From NCBI RefSeq assembly GCF_026898115.1, contig NZ_CP114036.1, positions 6,008,001 to 6,072,000 on the forward strand: DNA of 64,000 nucleotides. Direction: 5' to 3'. Source of the stretch: Streptomyces sp. S465 (GTDB lineage Bacteria > Actinomycetota > Actinomycetes > Streptomycetales > Streptomycetaceae). Numbering within the stretch: position 1 is the first letter of the stretch; every line of letters begins with the position of its first letter. A program made the position numbers and the translations under genes. The notes under the pieces are model-generated. The model made no database searches and was not told the origin of the DNA. It was given only the letters and a program-made list of their open reading frames with translations. Below, piece after piece: positions 24,149 to 31,475 of this stretch.

Positions 24149-26386
24149 ATGGGTAGAGCGGAAGAGCGACGCGCGCGGAAGAAGGGCGCTCGCCGAGCCA
24201 AGCGGGCGGCGAAGGCGGGGGGCATACGCCGCTTCTTCACCTGGAAGTGGCTGCTCGGCTACGTCCTGGGGCTCTGCCTGTTGTTCATCGGGGGATTCTT
24301 CGTCCTCTACCTGATGGTGAGCGTTCCCCCGGCCAACGCCGCGGCCAAGGCGGAGGCCAACATCTACAAGTACAGCGACGGCACGATCATGGCGAAGACC
24401 GGCCAGGTCAACCGTGAGTCCGTACCGCTGTCCAAGATCCCCAAACCGGTGCAGCACACCTTCGTCGCCGCCGAGAACAAGGACTTCTACAGCGACTCCG
24501 GCGTCTCGTTCACCGGCACCGTCCGCGGTCTGATCAACACCGCGCTGGGCCGGGGCAAGCAGGGTGGTTCGACCATCACCCAGCAGTACGTCAAGAACTA
24601 CTACCTCAGCCAGGAACAGACCGTCAGCCGCAAGCTGAAGGAGCTGGTCATCTCGCTCAAGGTCGACCAGCAGAAGTCCAAGGACTACATCCTGGCGGGC
24701 TACATCAACACCAGCTACTACGGCCGCGGCGCCTACGGCATCCAGGCCGCCGCCCGCGCGTACTACAACAAGGACGTCGAGGACCTCAGCGTCGCGCAGG
24801 GCGCCTATCTCGCGTCGGTGCTCCAGGCGCCCAGCCAGTACGACTGGTCGGCGGCGGGTCCCAACGGCAAGCGGCTGGTGAAGGCCCGCTGGAACTACGT
24901 CCTGGACAACATGGTCGAGAAGGGCTGGCTGAGCGCGTCCGAGCGCAAGGGCATGAAGTTCGACGTCCCGGTCGACCCGCGCCCCATCCCCGGGGCCGAG
25001 GGCCAGGCCGGGTACGCCATCGAGGCCGCCAAGAAGGAGCTGGTCAAGGCCGGGGTCTCGGAGGACGAACTGCTGGCCGGCGGCTGGACGATCACCCTCA
25101 ACATCGACCGGAAGAAGCAGCAGGCGCTGGAGAAGGCGGTCAGCACCCAGCTGACCGGCAAGCTCGACCCGAAGGAACGCAAGGTCGACGGATACGCCCA
25201 GGTCGGCGCGGTCTCGGTGGACCCGGAGACCGGCGGTGTGGTGGCGATGTACGGCGGTGCCGGCTCCACCGAGCACTGGGTCGACAACGCCACCCGCGCG
25301 GACTACCAGCCCGCCTCCACCTTCAAGCCGCTGATCCTCGCCTCCGCGCTGGAGAACGGCTCCACCACGCAGGACGGCACCCCGATCACGGCGAGCACCG
25401 TCTACGACGGCACCAGCAGACGGCCGGTCAAGGGCTCCGAGGTCGGCTTCGCCCCGCCGAACGAGGACAACAAGTCCTACGGCCCCATCTCCGTCCAGAA
25501 GGCCATGAACAACTCCGTGAACTCCGTGTTCGCGCAGATGGCGGTGGACGTGGGCCTGGAGAAGGTGAAGAGCACCGCCATCGACCTCGGCATGGACGAG
25601 GACGCGGGCGGCTTCGACGTACGCCCCGCGATGTCGCTGGGTGTGATGGGGGCCAGCCCGTACCAGATGGCCGGGGTCTACGCGACCCTCGACAACCACG
25701 GCAAGAAGGTCACCCCGGCGTTCGTGAAGTCCGCCGAGAAGGGCGACGAGCGGGCCGAGTTGCCCGACCCCACCAACGGCCAGGCGATCAGCCGGGGCGC
25801 CGCCGACTCCGTCACCTCCGTCCTCACCGGTGTGGTCGACGACGGCACCGGTCAGGCGGTGCGGCAGCAGGGCCAGGCGGTCGCGGGCAAGACCGGCACC
25901 TCGGACGACAACAAGTCGGCCTGGTTCTCCGGCTACACCCCCGACCTGGTGACCTCCGTCGGCATGTTCGGCGAGGGCGAGAAGGGCAAGCAGGTCTCGC
26001 TCAAGGGCACCGCGGGCGGCGGCCGGGTCAACGGCGGTGACTTCCCGGCCAGGATCTGGGCCGCGTACACCGAGGCCGCGCTGAACGGCGCAGGGGCCTC
26101 GAAGTTCGACCTGGACACCGACATGGGGGCGGCGGTCAAGCCGTCCACACCGCCGAGCTCCGAGGACACCTCGGAATCGCCGTCGGCCAGCCCGTCGGCG
26201 AGCGAGTCCGCCAGCGAGTCGCCCTCCGCGTCGCCGTCGGCCAGTGCGTCCGACAGCGAGTCGCCGCCCGCCTCGTCGTCGGCGTCGCCGTCGGACGACA
26301 CCTCCCCGAGCCCGCCCGACCCGTCGGGCTCGGCCTCGGACGATCCCCCCGGCCTGCTGCGCAGACAGCAGCAACAGCAGCCATAG
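24149..26386 (+). CDS. Class A penicillin-binding protein
   Basis: A bifunctional peptidoglycan glycosyltransferase/transpeptidase of 745 residues. After a basic cytoplasmic start and one membrane helix (LLGYVLGLCLLFIGGFFVLYL), the GT51 domain shows VAAENKDFYSDSGVS, GGSTITQQYVKNYYL and KVDQQKSKDYILAGYIN. The transpeptidase domain has the SxxK motif in PASTFKPL, SVN in MNNSVNSVFAQ and KTG in AGKTGTSDDNKSAWF. The last 70 residues are a Ser/Pro/Glu/Ala repeat tail (SPSASPSASES type), probably spanning or tethering in the wall. Start ATG 24149 follows GGGAG; a longer frame exists upstream but has no binding site. It is divergent from the SPFH operon. Confidence 0.93.
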   Translation: MGRAEERRARKKGARRAKRAAKAGGIRRFFTWKWLLGYVLGLCLLFIGGFFVLYLMVSVPPANAAAKAEANIYKYSDGTIMAKTGQVNRESVPLSKIPKPVQHTFVAAENKDFYSDSGVSFTGTVRGLINTALGRGKQGGSTITQQYVKNYYLSQEQTVSRKLKELVISLKVDQQKSKDYILAGYINTSYYGRGAYGIQAAARAYYNKDVEDLSVAQGAYLASVLQAPSQYDWSAAGPNGKRLVKARWNYVLDNMVEKGWLSASERKGMKFDVPVDPRPIPGAEGQAGYAIEAAKKELVKAGVSEDELLAGGWTITLNIDRKKQQALEKAVSTQLTGKLDPKERKVDGYAQVGAVSVDPETGGVVAMYGGAGSTEHWVDNATRADYQPASTFKPLILASALENGSTTQDGTPITASTVYDGTSRRPVKGSEVGFAPPNEDNKSYGPISVQKAMNNSVNSVFAQMAVDVGLEKVKSTAIDLGMDEDAGGFDVRPAMSLGVMGASPYQMAGVYATLDNHGKKVTPAFVKSAEKGDERAELPDPTNGQAISRGAADSVTSVLTGVVDDGTGQAVRQQGQAVAGKTGTSDDNKSAWFSGYTPDLVTSVGMFGEGEKGKQVSLKGTAGGGRVNGGDFPARIWAAYTEAALNGAGASKFDLDTDMGAAVKPSTPPSSEDTSESPSASPSASESASESPSASPSASASDSESPPASSSASPSDDTSPSPPDPSGSASDDPPGLLRRQQQQQP

Positions 26387-26398
26387 CGGTGACGCGAC

Positions 26399-26431
26399 GG
26401 GGCGGGCGTGCCCGGACGGCACGCCCGCCCC
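26399..26431. terminator. Bidirectional terminator between PBP and transporter genes
   Basis: A perfect 14-bp stem GGGGCGGGCGTGCC (arms 26399-26412 and 26418-26431) with loop CGGAC lies between convergent genes. Confidence 0.9.
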
Positions 26432-26459
26432 AGTGCGTTACGGCCACCGGGCCCGAGGG

Positions 26460-27893
26460 TCAGAAGTTCGCCTCCAGCTGGCTCCTCAGCATCGCGAGGG
26501 CGAAGAAACCGTAGAAGCCGATGGCCAGCAGCATCATGATCAGTCGCGGTCCGCGCAGCCGGATGGCGGCCGGCAGGTCACGGCGGTTGAGCCGGATCAG
26601 CAGCACCGTGTAGACGAGGGTGATGACGGAGGCGGCGCAGGTGGAGATGGTCAGCAGCACGATGGGCTGGCTGACACCGGACAGCAGGATCGCCGAGCCG
26701 ATGCCGACCTCGGCCCAGACCACCGCGAAGTACAGCCGGCCCTCGGTCCAGAAGGCCGAGTCCGCCAGGTAGTTGCGCTTGGCGAAGTCGCTGACCACGC
26801 GTCCGATGACGTCGAGCAGACCGATCGAGGCGGCCCACAGCGAGACCGTGGCCACCGCGAGGAAGAGGATCTTCAGCCAGTCGCCCACCTGCTGCCCCAG
26901 CAGATCGCCCTGGAGGCGCAGGAACGTCGGGCTGTTCTCGACGTCGTCGCGTCCGAAGAGGGTCTCGTAGGCGAGCATGCTCATCAGCCCGATCGTGACC
27001 AGGCAGACGCCGAAGAAGGACACGATGTGCTCGGTGTTGGCCCGGCGCCACCACACCCGCCAGCGGGCCAGGTTCGCCTCGTCCTGCGGGAAGGTGTAGC
27101 GGTCGGCGCCCGACGCCTCGGACTGGCCGGTGATGGGGGAGATCAGCTTGGGGACATGGGCGCCCATGCCGTAGCCCTTGTCCCGGATCCAGTTGCTGAG
27201 CACCAGGTTGTGCACCCCGCCCGCGCCGGCGGCGCCCAGCGCGCTGAGGATCATGGTGAAGGTGATGCCGTGCGGGATCCGGCCGACGCCGGTGACGGTC
27301 TTCTCACCCGCCGTGCTCCAGGTGTGCCAGCCGATGACGGCGACCACCACGACGGCGAGGAAGAAGAGCGTCAGCCCGACCTTGACCAGCTCGACCTTCT
27401 CGATCGTGCGGTAGATCACCGGTGAGGCGGTCAGCACCACCCCGAAGGCCACGAGCGAGCCCACAGTGATCCAGACCACATCGCCGCCGCCGGTCAGATA
27501 CGTCAGCGTCGTCGACCCGGAGGTGGCCCAGCCGGGCCAGACGTACTGGAACGCGCCGGCCAGGCAGATCAGGATGCCCCACGCCTTGTTCCAGCGGGAG
27601 AATCCGGCCACCACGGTCTGCCCGGTGGCCAGGGTGTAGCGCTCGATCTCCATGTTGATCGCTGTCTGGACGACCAGGGTCACCACCGCCAGCCACAGCA
27701 GCCCGAGCCCGCCGATCGAGGTCAGATAGGGCCAGAGGATGATCTCTCCGGCCGCCATGCCGATCCCGACGGCGACGATTCCGGGGCCGACCATCGTGCG
27801 CAGCGGTGGTGGTTCGGGCAGTTCGAGGACGTGGGGCGGGTCGGCCGGGTGGGGTGGGTGCTGGGTGGACGGTGTCGACGACGTTGACGACAT
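26460..27893 (-). CDS. Atypical Nramp-fold transporter in the quinate operon
   Basis: A 477-residue membrane protein with about 11-12 hydrophobic segments and overall similarity to the Nramp/LeuT-fold family (GPGIVAVGIGMAAGEIILWP in helix 1, a GAAGAGGVHNLVLSNW stretch at helix 6). The metal-coordinating motifs of true Nramp proteins are not visible: helix 1 has GMAAGE where DPGN is expected, and helix 6 has GVHN in place of the MPH motif. This argues against Mn/Fe transport and for another substrate. It is the third gene of the operon with shikimate dehydrogenase and dehydroshikimate dehydratase, 56 bp downstream of the latter, so uptake of quinate, shikimate or a related acid is an inference worth testing. 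Confidence 0.75.
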   Translation of the reverse strand: MSSTSSTPSTQHPPHPADPPHVLELPEPPPLRTMVGPGIVAVGIGMAAGEIILWPYLTSIGGLGLLWLAVVTLVVQTAINMEIERYTLATGQTVVAGFSRWNKAWGILICLAGAFQYVWPGWATSGSTTLTYLTGGGDVVWITVGSLVAFGVVLTASPVIYRTIEKVELVKVGLTLFFLAVVVVAVIGWHTWSTAGEKTVTGVGRIPHGITFTMILSALGAAGAGGVHNLVLSNWIRDKGYGMGAHVPKLISPITGQSEASGADRYTFPQDEANLARWRVWWRRANTEHIVSFFGVCLVTIGLMSMLAYETLFGRDDVENSPTFLRLQGDLLGQQVGDWLKILFLAVATVSLWAASIGLLDVIGRVVSDFAKRNYLADSAFWTEGRLYFAVVWAEVGIGSAILLSGVSQPIVLLTISTCAASVITLVYTVLLIRLNRRDLPAAIRLRGPRLIMMLLAIGFYGFFALAMLRSQLEANF

Positions 27894-27949
27894 GGCGGCT
27901 CCTCGGGGGACGGCGAGGCCGTATCCGGTACGGGGGGACGGGGGTGTGT

Positions 27950-29746
27950 TCAGCGGGCGCGGGTGTGCTGGGCGGCCAGGCGTACGGGCGCGTTGGCCGC
28001 GCCGTAGCCCTGGTAGCCGTCGATCCGCTGGACGATCTCGAAGAAGACCCGGCCGACGGTGGTCGTGTACAGGTGCAGGAACGCGCCGCTGTCGTCCCGG
28101 TCGTAGAGCAGGCCGAGTTCCCGCAGGGTGCGATGGAGCTGGGGGTCGAGTTCATGGCGCGCTTCGAGGTCGTCGTAGTAGTTGTCGGGGATGGGCAGCA
28201 GGGGCGCGCCGAGCTCCCGCAGCCGGCGCGCGGTGCTGACGATGTCCCGGCTGTGCAGCGCGATGTGCTGCCACAGCGAGCCGGACGGGCCCGACCCCGG
28301 ACGGACCTGGGCCACGTTGAGCGCGAGGCGCACCGAGCCGTCGGCGTTGGACATGGCCCGGCTGCGCAGCAGTCCATAGGGGTCGGCGAGTTCCAGGGAC
28401 TCGTGCGGCCGCAGGCCCAGCACGGCGCGGTAGAACAGCGACGCCTCGTCGAAGTGGTGTCCGGGCTGGGTGAGCGCCACATGGTCGATGTGGGTGATGC
28501 CGGCGGGGGAGGCCGCGGCGGCGCGCGGGGTGAAGTCGCCGGTCCAGCTGGGGTGGTCGGGGCGTTCGGTGCGGCAGAAGAAGAGCTCGGTGGAGTCGGG
28601 TGCGGCGACCGCGTCCAGCGGGGCGTCCGCCACGGCCCGGTGGCGCGGCAGGACGGGGGAGAGCAGGGCCCGCGCGCGGACCGTGGACGCGGCCGGGTCG
28701 GGGGTCTCCAGGCCGATGGCGGCGAGTGCGGGTTCGGGGTGCCCGGTGCCGGCGTCGAGGCCGTGGTTGAGGACGATCCGGGCCTCGCCCTGTTCCCACA
28801 GCTCCACGGGTTTGGAGTGGTGGCGGCCGGTGCGGGCGAAGCCGAGCCCGGTGAGCAGCGCGGGCAGCTCGGGGCCGGCCGCCGCCAGCTCGGCGAAGGC
28901 GAAGCCGGTGGGGACGACCGGGGCGGGCAGATCGGTGCGGCCGGCCGCCTCCTCCAGGGCGATCAGCGAGCGCAGCGCGTCCACGGCGGTGCGGGCCGTG
29001 TCGCCCTGCCGGAAGACGTCGTTGAAGACCTCCAGGGACAGCGGCCCGTCGTAGCCGGCCCGCAGCACGTGCTCCAGCAGCCCCGCCACGTCGAAGCCGC
29101 CCTGGCCGGGGAAGCAGCGGTAGTGGCGGCTCCACTGGAGGACGTCCATGGCCATCAGCGGGGCGTCGGCGAGCTGGAGGAAGAAGATCTTCTCGCCGGG
29201 GATCTCCTCGATGCCCTTGGGGTCCGAGCCGCGCGAGAGGATGTGGAAGCTGTCCAGACAGGTGCCGAGCGCCGGGTGGCCGGCCTGGCGCACGATCCGC
29301 CAGGCGTGGTCGTAGGTGTTCACCTGCCGGCCCCAGGCCAGTGCCTCGTAGGCGATCCGGATGCCGTGGTCGGCGGCCCGTTCGGCCAGCAGCCGCAGCT
29401 GCTCGGCGGCGAGGGCGTCGTCGTCGAGGGTGGCGGGGGAGACGTTGGAGCACACCAGCATCAGATCCGCCCCGAGCCGCTCCATGACCGCGAACTTCTT
29501 CTCGGCGCGGCGCAGATTGCGGGCCAGGAGGTCCTCGGGGACGGCCTCGAAGTCGCGGAAGGGCTGGAAGAGGTCGATGGTCAGGCCGAGCTCGGCGGCG
29601 CGGTCCCGGACCCGTTCCGGGGACAGCGGGCTGGCCAGCAGATCGTTCTCGAAGATCTCCACCCCGTCGAAACCGGCCGCGGCGACGGCGGTGAGCTTCT
29701 CGTCGAGGGTGCCGCTGAGACACACGGTGGCGATGGACTTGCGCAT
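27950..29746 (-). CDS. quiC: 3-dehydroshikimate dehydratase fused to an HPPD-like domain
   Basis: A 598-residue two-domain protein. Residues 1-275 form a xylose-isomerase-like TIM barrel (GTLDEKLTAVAAAGFDGVEI, LVCSNVSPATLDDD, LGTCLDSFHILSRG, LSLEVFNDVFRQGD) of the dehydroshikimate dehydratase class, which converts 3-dehydroshikimate to protocatechuate. Residues 285-598 are a vicinal-oxygen-chelate, 4-hydroxyphenylpyruvate dioxygenase-like domain with metal-ligand-type positions in THIDHVAL, WQHIALHS and VFFEIVQR. This fusion is known from QsuB-type enzymes. The ATG at 29746 follows the aroE stop by two bases. Only the dehydratase assignment is fairly secure; activity of the second domain is unknown. 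Confidence 0.85.
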   Translation of the reverse strand: MRKSIATVCLSGTLDEKLTAVAAAGFDGVEIFENDLLASPLSPERVRDRAAELGLTIDLFQPFRDFEAVPEDLLARNLRRAEKKFAVMERLGADLMLVCSNVSPATLDDDALAAEQLRLLAERAADHGIRIAYEALAWGRQVNTYDHAWRIVRQAGHPALGTCLDSFHILSRGSDPKGIEEIPGEKIFFLQLADAPLMAMDVLQWSRHYRCFPGQGGFDVAGLLEHVLRAGYDGPLSLEVFNDVFRQGDTARTAVDALRSLIALEEAAGRTDLPAPVVPTGFAFAELAAAGPELPALLTGLGFARTGRHHSKPVELWEQGEARIVLNHGLDAGTGHPEPALAAIGLETPDPAASTVRARALLSPVLPRHRAVADAPLDAVAAPDSTELFFCRTERPDHPSWTGDFTPRAAAASPAGITHIDHVALTQPGHHFDEASLFYRAVLGLRPHESLELADPYGLLRSRAMSNADGSVRLALNVAQVRPGSGPSGSLWQHIALHSRDIVSTARRLRELGAPLLPIPDNYYDDLEARHELDPQLHRTLRELGLLYDRDDSGAFLHLYTTTVGRVFFEIVQRIDGYQGYGAANAPVRLAAQHTRAR

Positions 29747-29748
29747 GA

Positions 29749-30669
29749 TCAGCCTCCGGCGGGGAGCTTGAGCAGGTCGGAGAGGTCGGCCAGCATCCGT
29801 TCGGCGTCGGGTTCCCGGCCGGTGAAGAGCCGGAAGGCGTCGGCGGCCTGGAAGACGGCCATGCCGCCGCCGTCCAGGGTCCGGCAGCCGGCCGCGCGGG
29901 CGGCGGTGAGCAGCGCGGTCCGCAGCGGCCGGTAGACCACCTCGGCGACCCACAGGTCGCGGCGCAGCAGCTCGGCGGGGAGCGGCAGCCCGGGGTGGGC
30001 GGCCATCCCGGTGGGGGTGGCGTGCACCAGCCCGTCCGCGCCCCCGACGGCCGCCGGGAGCCCGTCGGGGGCCACGGTACGGACCCGGGTGGCGCCGAAC
30101 CGTCCGGCCAGCGCCTCGGCCAGCGCCTCGGCCCGCTCCTGGTCGGTGTCGGCCAGGGTGAGCCGGTCGGCGCCGACGGTGAGCAGCGCGTGGGCGACGG
30201 CAGCGCCCGCCCCGCCCGCGCCGAGCAGCACCACCTCGCCGGTGGGCGCGTCGGGCAGGCCGCGGGCGAAGGAGCGGGCGAACCCGGACCAGTCGGTGTT
30301 GTGGCCGATCGCCCGGCCGTCCTCGCCGAAGACGACCGTGTTGACCGCGCCGAGCTGCGCGGCGTCCTCCGACAGCCCGTCGAGGTGCTCGATCACCGCC
30401 TGTTTGCAGGGGTGGGTGATGTTCAGCCCGTCGAAGCCCAGCGCCGCGGCGGCCCGCACCAGCCGGCCCACCCCGTCCGGGCCGAGGCCCAGCGGGTCGA
30501 TGTCGATCGTGCGGTAGAGGTACCGCAGCCCGTGGCGGTCGGCCTCGCGCTGGTGCAGGGCGGGGGAGAGCGAGGGGCCCACTCCGGAGCCGATCAGCCC
30601 CACCAGATAGGACTCCCGTCCGTCCTGTGACTCCCGCGACCCCTGTGACTCCCGAGCACTGCCCCGCAT
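29749..30669 (-). CDS. Shikimate/quinate dehydrogenase family protein
   Basis: A 306-residue AroE-family dehydrogenase interconverting shikimate (or quinate) and the 3-dehydro form. The substrate pocket motifs SLSPALH, GLNITHPCKQAV (with catalytic Lys) and GHNTDWSG, and the dinucleotide loop VLLGAGGAGAAVAH, are visible, as is the C-terminal GGGMAVFQAADAFRLFTG. ATG 30669 has AGGAGGT nine bases upstream. As first gene of an operon with a dehydroshikimate dehydratase and under a divergent TetR regulator, it most likely works in the catabolic direction and is not the housekeeping biosynthetic enzyme. A Ser/Glu-repeat N-terminal stretch (RESQGSRESQ) precedes the domain. Confidence 0.88.
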   Translation of the reverse strand: MRGSARESQGSRESQDGRESYLVGLIGSGVGPSLSPALHQREADRHGLRYLYRTIDIDPLGLGPDGVGRLVRAAAALGFDGLNITHPCKQAVIEHLDGLSEDAAQLGAVNTVVFGEDGRAIGHNTDWSGFARSFARGLPDAPTGEVVLLGAGGAGAAVAHALLTVGADRLTLADTDQERAEALAEALAGRFGATRVRTVAPDGLPAAVGGADGLVHATPTGMAAHPGLPLPAELLRRDLWVAEVVYRPLRTALLTAARAAGCRTLDGGGMAVFQAADAFRLFTGREPDAERMLADLSDLLKLPAGG

Positions 30670-30689
30670 ACGGGCGACCTCCTGCGTTC

Positions 30690-30725
30690 CCGGCTAATGT
30701 ACGAACTGGTTCGTTAGTAGCCCGG
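30690..30725. promoter_or_regulatory. TetR operator between aroE-type gene and tetR
   Basis: A perfect 14-bp palindrome ACGAACTGGTTCGT at 30701-30714 lies within CTAATGT...TTAGTAG, about 30 bp upstream of the dehydrogenase start and 70 bp upstream of tetR. Such paired ACGAAC half-sites are common TetR-family operators. Its position would let one regulator control both directions. Confidence 0.65.
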
Positions 30726-30783
30726 ACAGTAAAAGGCACGGAACGCCGTCTTGTGAACCCCCTGCACGTAGAGTGGCCCCAGC

Positions 30784-31431
30784 ATGAGCGATCAGCCGCC
30801 GAAGAACAGCCGCCTCCGCGACGCCGCCCGCACCCAGGCCGAGATCCTGGACGTCGCCACCCGGGAATTCGCCGAACGCGGCTACGCCGGGGCCCGCGTC
30901 GACGAGATAGCCGCCCTCACCCGCACCACCAAGCGGATGATCTACTACTACTTCGGCGGCAAGGAGCAGCTCTACATCAAGGTCCTGGAGCGCGCCTACA
31001 CCGGCATCCGCGAGGCCGAACAGGCCGTGGACGTCACCGGGCTGGACCCCACCGAGGCCATCCGGCACCTGGCCGAGCTGACCTACGACCACCACACCCA
31101 GCACGCCGACTTCATCCGGCTGGTGTCCATCGAGAACATCCACCGGGCCGAGCACCTGGCCAAGTCCGAGACGCTGGGCAAGGCCGGCACCCCGGTGATC
31201 GACCTGATCTCCGGCATCCTCGCCCGCGGCCGTGAGCAGGGCGTCTTCCGGGACGGCGTCGACGCCGTCGACGTCCACATGATGATCAGCTCATTCGCCG
31301 TCTTCCCGGTGGCCAACCAGCACACCTTCGGCACCCTCTTCGGCCGCGACCCCCTCGCCCCGGAGCGCCGCGCCCACTACCGCCGGATGCTCGGCGACAT
31401 GGTCGTGTCCTACCTGCGCGACGGGTCCTGA
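30784..31431 (+). CDS. TetR family regulator of the quinate/shikimate operon
   Basis: A 215-residue TetR-type repressor. The helix-turn-helix is at residues 15-60 (ILDVATREFAERGYAGARVD, IAALTRTTKRMIYYYFGGKEQL). The ligand domain follows with a C-terminal TetR_C-type region (LIRLVSIEN... and HMMISSFAVFPVANQHTFG). It is divergent from the catabolic operon with one strong palindrome between. The ligand is presumably a quinate/shikimate-pathway intermediate, by analogy with other divergent regulator-catabolic operon pairs. A weak ribosome binding site precedes ATG 30784. Confidence 0.88.
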   Translation: MSDQPPKNSRLRDAARTQAEILDVATREFAERGYAGARVDEIAALTRTTKRMIYYYFGGKEQLYIKVLERAYTGIREAEQAVDVTGLDPTEAIRHLAELTYDHHTQHADFIRLVSIENIHRAEHLAKSETLGKAGTPVIDLISGILARGREQGVFRDGVDAVDVHMMISSFAVFPVANQHTFGTLFGRDPLAPERRAHYRRMLGDMVVSYLRDGS

Positions 31432-31452
31432 ACCTCGCGGCGCAGGACCCGT
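31421..31452. terminator. Terminator overlapping the tetR stop
   Basis: A 10-bp perfect stem ACGGGTCCTG (31421-31430) with CAGGACCCGT (31443-31452) includes the tetR stop codon; the next gene is convergent. Confidence 0.7.
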
Positions 31453-31475
31453 GGTCATCTTCCTCGCGGCGCCGC

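Noticed and set aside
24125..26422. 765-codon minus-strand frame across the PBP gene
   Set aside because: A shadow frame; sequence is Leu/Val/Gly/Arg/His-rich without motifs, and the plus strand has full PBP motifs.
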